Assembly (NCBI GenBank): GCA_012519845.1 | Contig: JAAYPK010000066.1 | Span: 1-36,539, forward strand | DNA from: Clostridiales bacterium | Lineage (GTDB): Bacteria > Bacillota > Clostridia > Clostridiales > Clostridiaceae | Reading direction: 5' to 3' | DNA length: 36,539 nucleotides | Part shown: positions 25,346 through 33,192 of the stretch, piece after piece | Numbering within the stretch: position 1 is the stretch's first letter | How the letters are laid out: the number at the start of each line of letters is the position of its first letter | The notes under the pieces: generated by a model | The model's input: only the letters and a program-made list of their open reading frames with translations | The model's database searches: none | What the model was told of the DNA's origin: nothing | Translations under genes and position numbers: made by a program

Positions 25346-25399
25346 TGGTGGCGAGCGGAGGATTTGAACCTCCACGCGAATTACAGCGTCTTTCCAAAT
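25346..25399 (-). pseudogene. 3' half of a tRNA gene, abutting the SRP RNA
   Basis: Minus strand: a perfect T arm GGAGG-TTCAAAT-CCTCC, 3' acceptor strand GCTCGCC, then A and an encoded CCA. Before the T arm is a 4-bp arm ACGC/GCGT like a class II variable arm, and TTTGGAAAG, which resembles the anticodon region of a tRNA-Ser. No matching 5' acceptor strand (GGCGAGC), D arm or 5' anticodon stem is found upstream, so the gene is incomplete. Its CCA ends 2 bases before the SRP RNA 5' end. Confidence 0.6.
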
Positions 25400-25462
25400 A
25401 AAATATTAATTTAAAGACTCTCCATGCTTATCATGATTTTATTATTATTTATTCACCATCTT

Positions 25463-25491
25463 ATGATAACATATAGGAAATAAATCAGCAA
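25463..25491 (-). promoter_or_regulatory. Promoter ahead of the tRNA fragment and SRP RNA
   Basis: -35 TTGCTG (25486-25491), 17-base spacer, -10 TATCAT (25463-25468). The predicted start, near 25456, gives a transcript with a leader of about 110 bases that contains the tRNA 3' half before the SRP RNA. Confidence 0.5.
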
Positions 25492-25559
25492 GTATATTTA
25501 TGCTTCTTGTTTTGCCATAATTTTACAATAATAAAACATAAGTTAATTGTCGCATATTT

Positions 25560-25649
25560 TGGCGGAGAGAAGGGGATTTGAACCCCTGATAAGATTGCTC
25601 CTATACACGCTTTCCAGGCGTGCTCCTTCGACCACTCGGACATCTCTCC
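25560..25649 (-). tRNA. tRNA-Ser (GGA)
   Basis: 90-nt class II tRNA on the minus strand. Acceptor GGAGAGA/TCTCTCC, discriminator G and encoded CCA; D arm with GAGTGGTCGAAGG; anticodon loop CTGGAAA with anticodon GGA (25613-25615); long variable arm; T arm GGGG-TTCAAAT-CCCC. Reads UCC/UCU serine codons. Its own promoter is at 25667-25695. Confidence 0.96.
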
Positions 25650-25666
25650 TTAATAATTACCTACAT

Positions 25667-25695
25667 ATAATATCATACTCTATTTTTATATTCAA
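25667..25695 (-). promoter_or_regulatory. Promoter of tRNA-Ser
   Basis: -35 TTGAAT (25690-25695), 17-base spacer, -10 TATTAT (25667-25672). The predicted start is about 10 bases before the mature 5' end of the tRNA. Confidence 0.65.
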
Positions 25696-25699
25696 GATA

Positions 25700-25738
25700 A
25701 AAAGGAATGTATCTAAAAGCTATAGATACATTCCTTTT
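25700..25738 (-). terminator. Terminator of the amino acid ABC operon
   Basis: 15-bp stem (25700-25714/25724-25738) with a T run on the minus strand, just after the substrate-binding protein stop. Confidence 0.88.
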
Positions 25739-25741
25739 AAT

Positions 25742-26575
25742 TTATTCTACAATTATATCTTCAGGTTTTACAGTGTCACCATAAGCTGGTAATAAAGTTT
25801 TGTTATAATCATCTCTTATAGCTCCTTCTTTACCTAGTTTAGCTAACTCATCATTAATCCAATTTAATAATTCTGTATCTCCTTTTTTAACTGCTGGTGC
25901 AATATAATCTTGATTTCCTAAAGAATTAATTCCAACAGAGAATCCATCATTCTCTCTAGCCCAAGCAAATAATAAAGTATTATCATGTGCTAAAGCAGCA
26001 CCTCTACCATCTTTTAAAGCCTCAAAAGCTTCTGTGTTTTGTTCATATTTAAGAAGATTAATATCTGGATAGTTTTTAGCAAAATATGTTTCTGCTGTTG
26101 TTCCCTTGTTAACAATTAATGTTTTTCCTTTTAATTCATCAACTGATTTAATTGGACTTCCATCTGGTGATACTACTCCTAATGCTACCTTCATATATGG
26201 ATTCGCAAAATCAACTTTTTCTTTTCTTTCATCAGTTACTGTAAAATTAGCTAATATTATATCTACCTTATTTGATTGTAAATATTCAACTCTATTTGCA
26301 GCTTCCACAAGAACAAATTCTACTTTAGATTCATCTCCAAGTAAATCTTTGGCAAATCTCTTCCCAATTTCCACGTCAAATCCTTGACTTTCTCCTTTTT
26401 CATCTACATATCCAAATGGAGGTTTATCACTAAATACCCCTATTTTAATTACTCCCTTTTCTTTAATTCTTTCTATTGTTCCTAAATCACTATTCTCATC
26501 TTTAGTAACATTACATCCTACAAATACACCTGCTACTAAAAGTAAAGAAAGTAATCCTAATAATATTTTTTTCAT
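25742..26575 (-). CDS. Polar amino acid ABC transporter, substrate-binding lipoprotein
   Basis: 277-aa surface lipoprotein. Signal peptide with lipobox LVAGVFVGC (Cys at about 21). The rest is a type 3 bacterial solute-binding domain: IKIGVFSDKPPFGYVDEKG, GFDVEIGKRFAKDL, DIILANFTVTDERKEKVDFANPY (ligand Arg in this loop) and NKGTTAETYF. It captures a polar amino acid and hands it to the two permeases. The motifs fit the aspartate/glutamate/glutamine or cystine group, but I cannot pick one. Last of four genes; AGGAGG before the ATG. Confidence 0.9.
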   Translation of the reverse strand: MKKILLGLLSLLLVAGVFVGCNVTKDENSDLGTIERIKEKGVIKIGVFSDKPPFGYVDEKGESQGFDVEIGKRFAKDLLGDESKVEFVLVEAANRVEYLQSNKVDIILANFTVTDERKEKVDFANPYMKVALGVVSPDGSPIKSVDELKGKTLIVNKGTTAETYFAKNYPDINLLKYEQNTEAFEALKDGRGAALAHDNTLLFAWARENDGFSVGINSLGNQDYIAPAVKKGDTELLNWINDELAKLGKEGAIRDDYNKTLLPAYGDTVKPEDIIVE

Positions 26576-26585
26576 GTCTTTCCTC

Positions 26586-27311
26586 CTAAAATTTAAATTT
26601 ATTTAAAAAACTCCTTGCCCTATCTGTTTTAGGGTTATTAAAAAATTCTTCTGGAGTTGATTCTTCACATATCATACCTTTATCCATAAATATAATTCTA
26701 TCAGCAACTGCTTTAGCAAACTCCATTTCATGTGTAACTATTACCATTGTCATTCCTGCCTTAGCAAGTTCAAGCATAACATCTAATACTTCTCTAACCA
26801 TTTCTGGATCAAGAGCTGCAGTTACTTCATCAAATAACATTATTTCTGGATTCATACATAAGGCTCTAACTATTGCTATTCTCTGCTTTTGGCCACCTGA
26901 TAATTCTCTAGGAAATGATTCTTTTCTATCCAATAATCCTACTCTATCTAATAATTCCTCAGCTTGTATTAAAGCCTCTTCTTTATTCTTTTTCTGCACT
27001 TTTGTAGGTCCAAGTAATATATTATTTATTACATTCATATGAGGGAATAATTCATAACTTTGAAACACCATTCCAATATGATCCCTTAAATTTTCCCATT
27101 TAACATCTTTTCCTACTTCCCCATATCCATCAAAAATAATTGTTCCACCATTAATCTCTTCAAGTCCATTTAAACATCGTAGTAATGTACTTTTACCACA
27201 TCCAGATGGTCCAAGAATAACAACAACCTCACCTTTACTTACTTGCAGATTTATATTATTAAGAGCTGCTACATCTCCATATTTTTTCACTAAATCTTTA
27301 ACTTTTAACAT
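26586..27311 (-). CDS. Polar amino acid ABC transporter, ATPase
   Basis: 241-aa GlnQ/HisP-type ATPase powering the importer. Walker [10 protein letters not shown] about 34, signature [15 protein letters not shown] about 138, Walker [15 protein letters not shown] about 158 and switch His in VTHEMEFA about 197. Note DEVTAALD in place of the usual DEPTSALD: the Pro after the Walker B Glu is replaced by Val. Placed between a permease and the binding protein gene, with gaps of 10-15 bases. Confidence 0.93.
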   Translation of the reverse strand: MLKVKDLVKKYGDVAALNNINLQVSKGEVVVILGPSGCGKSTLLRCLNGLEEINGGTIIFDGYGEVGKDVKWENLRDHIGMVFQSYELFPHMNVINNILLGPTKVQKKNKEEALIQAEELLDRVGLLDRKESFPRELSGGQKQRIAIVRALCMNPEIMLFDEVTAALDPEMVREVLDVMLELAKAGMTMVIVTHEMEFAKAVADRIIFMDKGMICEESTPEEFFNNPKTDRARSFLNKFKF

Positions 27312-27325
27312 TTTACTTCACTCCC

Positions 27326-28006
27326 TTAACTTTCCCATTTTTTCTCTAGCTTTCTTGATATTAATGATAATGGATAGCAAAGAATAAAATATAAAATAAA
27401 TATTAGTCCATATATCCAAAAAGATGCTTTTGGCTCTTGTAAAATTGATCTTTCAATAATTTGCTGACCAACTTTTATTACTTCTACAACTCCTACTAAG
27501 ATTAATAATGATGTAGTTTTAATTATTCTTGTACATAAGTTAATTGCACCTGGAAGCATTCTTCTTACAGCTTGAGGAATTAATATATATCTATATATTT
27601 GTATTTTAGATAAACCAAGGGATCTTGCACTTTCCTCTTGATGTTTTGGTATTGATGTTAATGCTCCTCTTACAATATCGCCCATTTCGGCTGCTCCCCA
27701 AAAAGTAAATACAACAATTGACACAAATTCACCATCTAAATGAACATTTAATGCCTTACTTACTCCAAAATACATTATGAAAAGTAATACTAATATGGGG
27801 ATTATTCTGACAATCTCCAAATATAAATATGTTAATAACTTTATTACCTTGTTTTTTGAAGTCATAATTACTCCAACAACAATGCCTATCACTATTGAAA
27901 GGACAACCGCTATAATAGCAATTCTTGCAGTAACTAACAAACCTTGCAATAATCTATTTATATTATTTACATTTAAAACAGGACTAATTGCTGCCAAACT
28001 CTGCAT
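27326..28006 (-). CDS. Polar amino acid ABC transporter, permease 2
   Basis: 226-aa inner-membrane subunit of the HisMQ type with about five helices. The cytoplasmic EAA loop that docks to the ATPase is GALTSIPKHQEESARSLGLS about 125-145, followed by IYRYILIPQAVRRMLPGAIN. It overlaps the end of the other permease gene by 23 bases. Forms a heterodimer with it. Confidence 0.92.
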   Translation of the reverse strand: MQSLAAISPVLNVNNINRLLQGLLVTARIAIIAVVLSIVIGIVVGVIMTSKNKVIKLLTYLYLEIVRIIPILVLLFIMYFGVSKALNVHLDGEFVSIVVFTFWGAAEMGDIVRGALTSIPKHQEESARSLGLSKIQIYRYILIPQAVRRMLPGAINLCTRIIKTTSLLILVGVVEVIKVGQQIIERSILQEPKASFWIYGLIFILYFILCYPLSLISRKLEKKWES

Positions 28007-28646
28007 ACCTCATTCTCCTTTCAAGCCATCTGAAAAATATAGACATTGGCAATAAAATAATTAAATATGCTATTACAACCATAATTAATGCTTCTGAAGT
28101 CTTATAATACATTCCAATTAAATCTTTAGCTACAAACATTAAATCTGCTACAGCTATAACACTTACTATTGATGTTTCCTTTAATAAGAATATACAATTT
28201 GCTCCTATTGATGGCATTGATATTGAAATTGCTTGAGGTAATACAATATATCTTATAATTTGCCACTTGTTAAGACCTAAAGTAATAGCTGATTCTATCT
28301 GGCTTTTTGAAATAGCTTCAAACCCACCTCGAAAAGCTTCAGCCATATAACTACCACCTAAAAATGATAAACCTATAACCCCACATGCAAATCCACTTAG
28401 AGATAATCCAAATTTAGTAAGTCCATAGTATAGGAAAAACAATTGAATTAATAATGGTGTATTTCTTGATAATTCTATATACCAATACACTATACTCTTT
28501 AATATTCTAATTTCATAATGCTGTATAATACTACATACAAATCCTAAAAGCAATGATACTATAATACCTAAAAAAGCTAACTCTAAAGTTACTATCATAG
28601 CTTCTCCAAAAATCGGTATGTTTTGAAGAATAAATTCAAAATCCAC
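27984..28646 (-). CDS. Polar amino acid ABC transporter, permease 1
   Basis: 220-aa HisMQ-type permease, about five helices, EAA loop GFEAISKSQIESAITLGLNKW about 125-145 and YIVLPQAISISMPSIG. Start is GTG 28646, 6 bases after GGAGGGG; an in-frame ATG at 28679 lacks a site. First gene of the four-gene importer operon under the promoter at 28702-28730. Confidence 0.91.
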   Translation of the reverse strand: MDFEFILQNIPIFGEAMIVTLELAFLGIIVSLLLGFVCSIIQHYEIRILKSIVYWYIELSRNTPLLIQLFFLYYGLTKFGLSLSGFACGVIGLSFLGGSYMAEAFRGGFEAISKSQIESAITLGLNKWQIIRYIVLPQAISISMPSIGANCIFLLKETSIVSVIAVADLMFVAKDLIGMYYKTSEALIMVVIAYLIILLPMSIFFRWLERRMRYAEFGSN

Positions 28647-28701
28647 TTTATTCCCCTCCAAACTTAAAATATAAAACATTGTATTCTGATATGTTTACTA
28701 T

Positions 28702-28730
28702 ATAATACTCTTACAATAAAATATTGTCAA
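28702..28730 (-). promoter_or_regulatory. Sigma-A promoter of the amino acid ABC operon
   Basis: -35 TTGACA (28725-28730, perfect), 17-base spacer, -10 TATTAT (28702-28707). The predicted start is about 50 bases ahead of the GTG start of the first permease gene. I see no T-box or riboswitch in the short leader. Confidence 0.78.
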
Positions 28731-28790
28731 TATTTATTTATTCCATAACTATTATATAATTTGAAATATAAATAGGTTAAACTAAGAAAT

Positions 28791-28834
28791 AAAAAAAATC
28801 TGCAGAGAGTTTTTATAACTATTCTCACTACAGA
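28791..28834 (-). terminator. Terminator of tadA
   Basis: Imperfect stem TCTGTAGTGAG with CTCTCTGCAGA (28824-28834/28799-28809), followed by a run of eight T on the minus strand. Confidence 0.82.
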
Positions 28835-28859
28835 CCTTTTCTATTATTTGCAAATATGC

Positions 28860-29297
28860 CTATTTTCTTTTATTATTAAAAAAATCATTTAAAACTTCGC
28901 TACACCTTTCATCATAACACCAATCAATACCTACAAAGGAATTTAAACTTCTGTTATTTGATAAATTAATTACAGATCCACATGCCCCCATATCTTTATT
29001 AAATGTTCCAATATGGAGTTTTGATACCCTACTTTGAATAATAGCACCCATACACATAATACACGGTTCTAAAGTAACATACATTTCACATCCATTTAAT
29101 CTCCAATTTTTGAGTACTTTAGAAGCTTTCTGAATTGCTATTATTTCTGCATGCTTGGTAACATCCATCATTTTCTCTTTTAAATTATGTGCTCTAGCTA
29201 TAATTTTATTATCCTTAACTATAACAACTCCAACTGGTACTTCTCCTTCTTCAAAAGCAACATATGCCTCTTTTAGTGCTTCATCCATAAAACACAT
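28860..29297 (-). CDS. tadA: tRNA adenosine(34) deaminase TadA
   Basis: 145-aa zinc deaminase that makes inosine at the wobble base of tRNA-Arg. Zinc and catalytic residues are present: H49-A-E51 (KHAEIIAI) and P78-C79-I-M-C82 (LEPCIMCMG). The start is ATG 29297 behind AGAGGAGAATA; a longer in-frame start at 29348 has no site. In many Firmicutes it precedes SRP RNA and dnaX; here a four-gene importer lies between. Confidence 0.94.
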   Translation of the reverse strand: MCFMDEALKEAYVAFEEGEVPVGVVIVKDNKIIARAHNLKEKMMDVTKHAEIIAIQKASKVLKNWRLNGCEMYVTLEPCIMCMGAIIQSRVSKLHIGTFNKDMGACGSVINLSNNRSLNSFVGIDWCYDERCSEVLNDFFNNKRK

Positions 29298-29392
29298 ATT
29301 ATTCTCCTCTATATAAAAATAATCATAAATTAACAATAAACGTATCATCTATTATTTTAATCTGTTTATAAATAATAAATGATACGCAATTT

Positions 29393-30640
29393 TTAAGTAT
29401 ATATTCTTACTTTTTTAATTCGATTTTTATCTACTTCTTCTACTACAAATTTAACTTTGTTAATTTCAACCTCTTCTTTTTCCTCTGGTATCCTACCTAA
29501 TTCTTCTATAATTAATCCACCTACTGAATCTAAATCTTCTGATTCCATGTTTACACCTAATAGATCACTTATTTCATGAAGCTTGGCACTACCATCTACA
29601 ACATATTCATCTTCTTTAATTACTTCTATTTTGTCCTCTTCAGCATCAAACTCATCTTCTATTTCACCAACTATTTCCTCTACAATATCTTCCATAGTTA
29701 ATATACCAACAGTACCACCATATTCATCAAGTACAACTGCCATGTGGTTCCTACTTTTCTTCATTTCAGCAAAGACTTGTGATACTTTTTTAAATTCAAA
29801 GGTATAAAAAGGTTCTCTTGTATAATCAAGGATTTTAAAGTCTTCTTCCTTTTTACCTATAATTAAATCCTTAACATTCAAAATTCCAACTATATTATCA
29901 ATTGTATCATCATAAACTGGAAATCTTGAAAATTGTTCATTCTTTATTCTATCTATTATTTCTTCATAAGTTGAAGTTACTTCTAATGCGACTATATCAA
30001 CTCTTTGAAGCATTACATCTTTAACTTGCATATCCCCAAAGTCAAATACATTAAAAATCATTTCTTTTTCAACATCCTCAAGGACTCCTTCTTCTTCACT
30101 AACTCCAACCATTGTTTTTAACTCTTCTGCAGTAATGAAGGGTTCAGTAGCTTTAGGATCTCCACCAAACATTTTTATAAAAATACTTGAAATTGCTGAA
30201 AAAACAGCTACAAAAGGTTTAAATAGAAACACAACTATTTTTATTGGCTTACTAACAAATAAGGAAACTTCTTCAGATTTCTGTTTTGCTATTGACTTAG
30301 GTGTTATTTCACCAAAAATTAAAACCAATACTGTCATAATACCTGTTGCTATAGCAACGCCACTTCCGCCGCCTACAATTTTAGTTGCTACTGAAGTTGC
30401 TAATGCTGATGCTGCTATATTTACAACATTATTTCCTATAAGAATAGCTCCAAGAAGCTTATTAGGATCCTCTAATAATTTTTCTACTAATTTTGCTCCT
30501 TTTACTTTCTCTTCAACCATATGTCTTAACCTTATTTTACTTAAAGACATTAATGCTGTTTCTGACATGGAAAAGAATGAAGATAAAATTAATAATATAA
30601 TTAATAATATTATCTCAACCATATAACTACTCGGGTCCAA
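29393..30640 (-). CDS. CNNM/CorC-HlyC family membrane protein with CBS pair
   Basis: 415-aa protein. An N-terminal CNNM (DUF21) membrane domain has about four helices (residues 8-170; [21 protein letters not shown] and GEITPKS are family marks). It is followed by two CBS repeats (about 205-325: [11 protein letters not shown]..., then [28 protein letters not shown]) and a CorC_HlyC transporter-associated domain (about 340-415). Relatives handle magnesium or sodium efflux; the old name is hemolysin-like. TTG start 8 bases after AGGAGAGTG. No partner genes in the same direction are close. Confidence 0.9.
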   Translation of the reverse strand: MDPSSYMVEIILLIILLILSSFFSMSETALMSLSKIRLRHMVEEKVKGAKLVEKLLEDPNKLLGAILIGNNVVNIAASALATSVATKIVGGGSGVAIATGIMTVLVLIFGEITPKSIAKQKSEEVSLFVSKPIKIVVFLFKPFVAVFSAISSIFIKMFGGDPKATEPFITAEELKTMVGVSEEEGVLEDVEKEMIFNVFDFGDMQVKDVMLQRVDIVALEVTSTYEEIIDRIKNEQFSRFPVYDDTIDNIVGILNVKDLIIGKKEEDFKILDYTREPFYTFEFKKVSQVFAEMKKSRNHMAVVLDEYGGTVGILTMEDIVEEIVGEIEDEFDAEEDKIEVIKEDEYVVDGSAKLHEISDLLGVNMESEDLDSVGGLIIEELGRIPEEKEEVEINKVKFVVEEVDKNRIKKVRIYT

Positions 30641-30751
30641 AAAATCACTCTCCTAATTATTTGAAAATTATTATATTTTATCTATGATTATAACACATTA
30701 TATATAATAATTGTAAATTTCCTTTATAAATTCACACTATATTTATTTTAT

Positions 30752-31468
30752 TTATCCTTCAATAATTCCATATTTCATTTTTATTCTATCTAGCTTTTCT
30801 ATCATAGGATTAGAAATAACAAATAAGAAAAACACAGTAGATAAAGCATGAATTAAATCAAATGGGATTGCTGAAATATATGCTGCAATAAGTCCTTCTA
30901 TTGTAAAATGAGATGTAAACATAAGTAAAGATCCAATATTGATGATTCCACCATAAATGAAAAATGTAGCTAATCCACCATATATGCATAACTGAATTCT
31001 ATTTTTCTTAAGTCTTCCTTTTTTAAATAGTATCCCAGCTAAAAATCCAATAATCCCAAAACAAAACATTTGCCATGGAGTCCAAGGTCCTTGTCCAAAA
31101 AAGAAATTTGATACAAACCCAGTCAATGCTCCAACTAAAAAGCCACTTTCCCCGCCAAAACATACTCCTGCAATAATTACTATAGCAACTACCGGCTTAA
31201 ACTGAGGTACTATATAAAATGCTCCTCTTCCTGCTACTGCTATTGCACATAATACAGCTATTATAATAAGTTCTCTTGCTTGAGGCTTTCTTCTTTCAAA
31301 AACCATAAAAAAAGGAACCATTGTATATATTATAATTAATAAGCTTACTATATAATATTTTCTATCATTTAGAAAGAATACCCCAAATAGTATTGTAATT
31401 GGAATAATTATTAATATTAATACACTGCATACTATTGTTCTTTTACTTAATTTTTTTTGATTTTCCAT
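30752..31468 (-). CDS. ECF transporter S component (substrate unassigned)
   Basis: 238-aa membrane protein with about seven hydrophobic segments. The first two (about 12-32, 38-58) precede the S-component core, which begins ELIIIAVLCAIAVAGRGAF. Core motifs: PQFKPVVAIVIIAGVCFGGESGFLVGALTGFVSNFFFGQGPWTPWQMF. This resembles S components that bind a vitamin and work with a shared EcfAAT module, which is not in this window. I see no cobalamin, TPP or other riboswitch upstream, so the vitamin cannot be named. AGGAAGAGG before the ATG. Confidence 0.8.
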   Translation of the reverse strand: MENQKKLSKRTIVCSVLILIIIPITILFGVFFLNDRKYYIVSLLIIIYTMVPFFMVFERRKPQARELIIIAVLCAIAVAGRGAFYIVPQFKPVVAIVIIAGVCFGGESGFLVGALTGFVSNFFFGQGPWTPWQMFCFGIIGFLAGILFKKGRLKKNRIQLCIYGGLATFFIYGGIINIGSLLMFTSHFTIEGLIAAYISAIPFDLIHALSTVFFLFVISNPMIEKLDRIKMKYGIIEG

Positions 31469-31631
31469 GCTATAAACCTCTTCCTATAGATATTTTGACA
31501 AATAACCTTTCTAATAAATAATTTTATCAAAAATCATTATTCATTATATCATGAAATCAAGATTTTTATTCACAATGATTACTCACTTTAATAATGGCAA
31601 CTCCTAGGACACATATAAAAAATTCTCACAT

Positions 31632-31673
31632 AATAAAGCTATAATTCACTTTTATAAAAATTATAGCTTTATT
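31632..31673 (-). terminator. Terminator of the envelope ABC operon
   Basis: 13-bp stem (31632-31644/31661-31673) with a 16-base loop, 7 bases past the end of the last small gene. T tract short (TTTATTATG). Confidence 0.65.
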
Positions 31674-31679
31674 TTATCA

Positions 31680-32072
31680 TTATTCAATTTGATCTCTACT
31701 TTTTAAATTACCTGACCAGACAGTATAGTCCACTCCTAAATAATCCTCTACATCAAAAACAATTTTCCACTTTCCTTTAGAACAATCTCCAATGTATTCT
31801 ACTTCTTCTCCATGTAAAGTACCAGTACTAACAACTTCATTTTTACTATTTAGTATTTTATAATTTACAGATTTCCCCCTACTACTGCTCCAAAATTTCA
31901 TATGAATATATCTATATCCCCCTATGGAATAAGTAATTTCATTATCTTCTTTTGTAACAGCTTTAAAGCCATTCTCTTCAGTCCATGAAATTAATTCTAT
32001 ACCAATATATACACCTAAAGCTAAAATTAATATAGTTGATAAAAATATTATTAACCTTTTATGCTTTCTCAT
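31680..32072 (-). CDS. Membrane-anchored small protein, copy A of a tandem pair
   Basis: 130 aa: a basic start (MRKHKR), one membrane helix (about 7-27) and an outside domain of about 100 residues, probably beta-rich (KGKWKIVFDVEDYLGVDYTVWSGN). I do not recognise the family. It is about 85% identical to copy B by hand alignment: residues 1-31 and the last 40 are nearly the same, and changes cluster at about 32-90. Its ribosome site (GAGGGGG) lies in a copied fragment of the ATPase gene, which shows it arose by duplication. Last gene of the ABC operon. An accessory or immunity-type part of the transporter is a guess. Confidence 0.82.
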   Translation of the reverse strand: MRKHKRLIIFLSTILILALGVYIGIELISWTEENGFKAVTKEDNEITYSIGGYRYIHMKFWSSSRGKSVNYKILNSKNEVVSTGTLHGEEVEYIGDCSKGKWKIVFDVEDYLGVDYTVWSGNLKSRDQIE

Positions 32073-32118
32073 ATTCTTTGTCCCCCTCTAAATCATTTAT
32101 AATATTCCCATCTTCTAC
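32059..32118 (-). pseudogene. Duplicated 3' tail of the ABC ATPase gene
   Basis: 60 bases between small-gene copies B and A encode, in an open frame, VEDGNIINDLEGDKEYEKA and a stop. They match the true ATPase ending (IEDGNIISDLEGDKEYEKA) with three replaced residues. The fragment begins one base after the stop codon of copy B and overlaps the start of copy A by 14 bases, exactly as the real ATPase end overlaps copy B. It marks the boundary of a duplicated unit of about 437 bp. Confidence 0.88.
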
Positions 32119-32119
32119 T

Positions 32120-32509
32120 TTAATCAATCTGATCTCTACTTTTTAAATTACCTGACCAGACAGTATAATCCACTCCTAAATAATCCTCTACATCAAAAAC
32201 AATTTTCCACTTTCCTTTAGAACAATCTCCAATGTATTCTGCTTCTCCATCTAAGGTGCCAGTACTAACAACCTCATTTTTACTATTTAATATTTTATAA
32301 TCTACAGCCTTGTCCATACTACATCCCTGAAATTTCATATGAATATATTTATAGTTTCCTATGGTATAAGTAATTTCATTATCCTCTTTTGTAACAGATT
32401 TAAATCCATTATTTTTAGTCCATGAAATTAATTCTATACCAATATATACACCTAAAGCTAAAATTAATATAGTTGATAAAAATATTATTAACCTTTTATG
32501 CTTTCTCAT
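32120..32509 (-). CDS. Membrane-anchored small protein, copy B of a tandem pair
   Basis: 129 aa with the same plan as copy A: basic start, one membrane helix, outside domain. The start ATG lies inside the end of the ATPase gene (14-base overlap), behind GAGGGGGACAAAGAAT, so its translation is tied to the ATPase. It has an extra Cys near residue 63 (FQGCSMD) that copy A lacks. This is probably the original locus, because its upstream ATPase is intact. No known family recognised; position suggests a subunit or helper of the ABC transporter. Confidence 0.82.
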   Translation of the reverse strand: MRKHKRLIIFLSTILILALGVYIGIELISWTKNNGFKSVTKEDNEITYTIGNYKYIHMKFQGCSMDKAVDYKILNSKNEVVSTGTLDGEAEYIGDCSKGKWKIVFDVEDYLGVDYTVWSGNLKSRDQID

Positions 32510-33191
32510 ATTCTTTGTCCCCCTCTAAATCACTTATAATATTTCCATCTTCTATTTTTATAACTCTTTTACATTTTGAATAAATATTTTCATCATGAGA
32601 AACTATAACAATAGTTTTACCATCATTATTCAACTGTTTAAGTATTTCCATAATTTGAATGCCTGTCTCCTTGTCTAAAGCTCCTGTAGGCTCATCTGCA
32701 AAAATAACATTGGGATTATTAATTAATGCTCTTGCTATAGCTACTCTTTGACATTGCCCGCCTGAAAGTTCAGTAGGATATGCATTTTCCTTATTTTCTA
32801 TAGATAATTTTTTAAGCATTTCTTTTACTAATTCTTTTTTTCTTTTTATCTTTTTTTTAGAATATTTTAAAGGTAAAACAACATTTTCATAAACAGTATA
32901 GTCATTAATTAATCCAAAGTATTGAAGTACAAATCCAAATTCTTCATTTCTTAAGGAAGCCATTTTAATATTTGATAATTCACTTACTTTTTTAGAATCT
33001 AAATAATATTCACCACTACTTAAACTATCTATCCCACCTAAAACATTTAATAATGTGCTCTTACCTGATCCAGAAGGTCCTACAATTGCAACAAACTCCC
33101 CTTTTTCTATTTTTATATTTATATTCTTCAAAGCACATACCTTTGCTTCACCAGTTCCATAAATTTTACAACTATTCTTTAATTCTAACAC
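32496..33191 (-). CDS. ABC transporter ATPase, LolD/MacB type
   Basis: 231-aa ATPase. Walker A GPSGSGKST about 37, signature [15 protein letters not shown] about 141, Walker [13 protein letters not shown] about 160 and switch His in VSHDENI about 196. The type pairs with FtsX-like permeases for peptide sensing, lipoprotein transport or antimicrobial peptide resistance. The start is GTG 33191, 6 bases after GGTGGGG; a GTG 12 bases earlier overlaps that site. It follows the permease with a 1-base gap and overlaps copy B of the small protein by 14 bases. Its last 60 bp are copied at 32059-32118. Confidence 0.92.
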   Translation of the reverse strand: MLELKNSCKIYGTGEAKVCALKNINIKIEKGEFVAIVGPSGSGKSTLLNVLGGIDSLSSGEYYLDSKKVSELSNIKMASLRNEEFGFVLQYFGLINDYTVYENVVLPLKYSKKKIKRKKELVKEMLKKLSIENKENAYPTELSGGQCQRVAIARALINNPNVIFADEPTGALDKETGIQIMEILKQLNNDGKTIVIVSHDENIYSKCKRVIKIEDGNIISDLEGDKEYEKA

Positions 33192-33192
33192 C

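Noticed and set aside
25346..25440. tmRNA, selenocysteine tRNA or an intron-split tRNA
   Set aside because: No tmRNA tag frame or paired 5' end; no 5' acceptor strand complementary to GCTCGCC at a tRNA-like distance; the intervening A/T-rich sequence is too short for a self-splicing intron.
30687..30717. Promoter of the CNNM/CorC gene (TTTACA, TGTTATAAT)
   Set aside because: Spacer is 19 bases; an extended -10 might rescue it, but the region is too A/T-rich to be sure.
30752..31500. Vitamin riboswitch ahead of the ECF S component
   Set aside because: I looked for cobalamin, TPP and FMN signatures on the minus strand between 31469 and 31630 and found none.
31680..32509. YxeA-type small protein downstream of a BceAB-like transporter
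   Set aside because: Size and topology are similar, but I could not match the outside domain to the YxeA sequence as I remember it; left as unknown.
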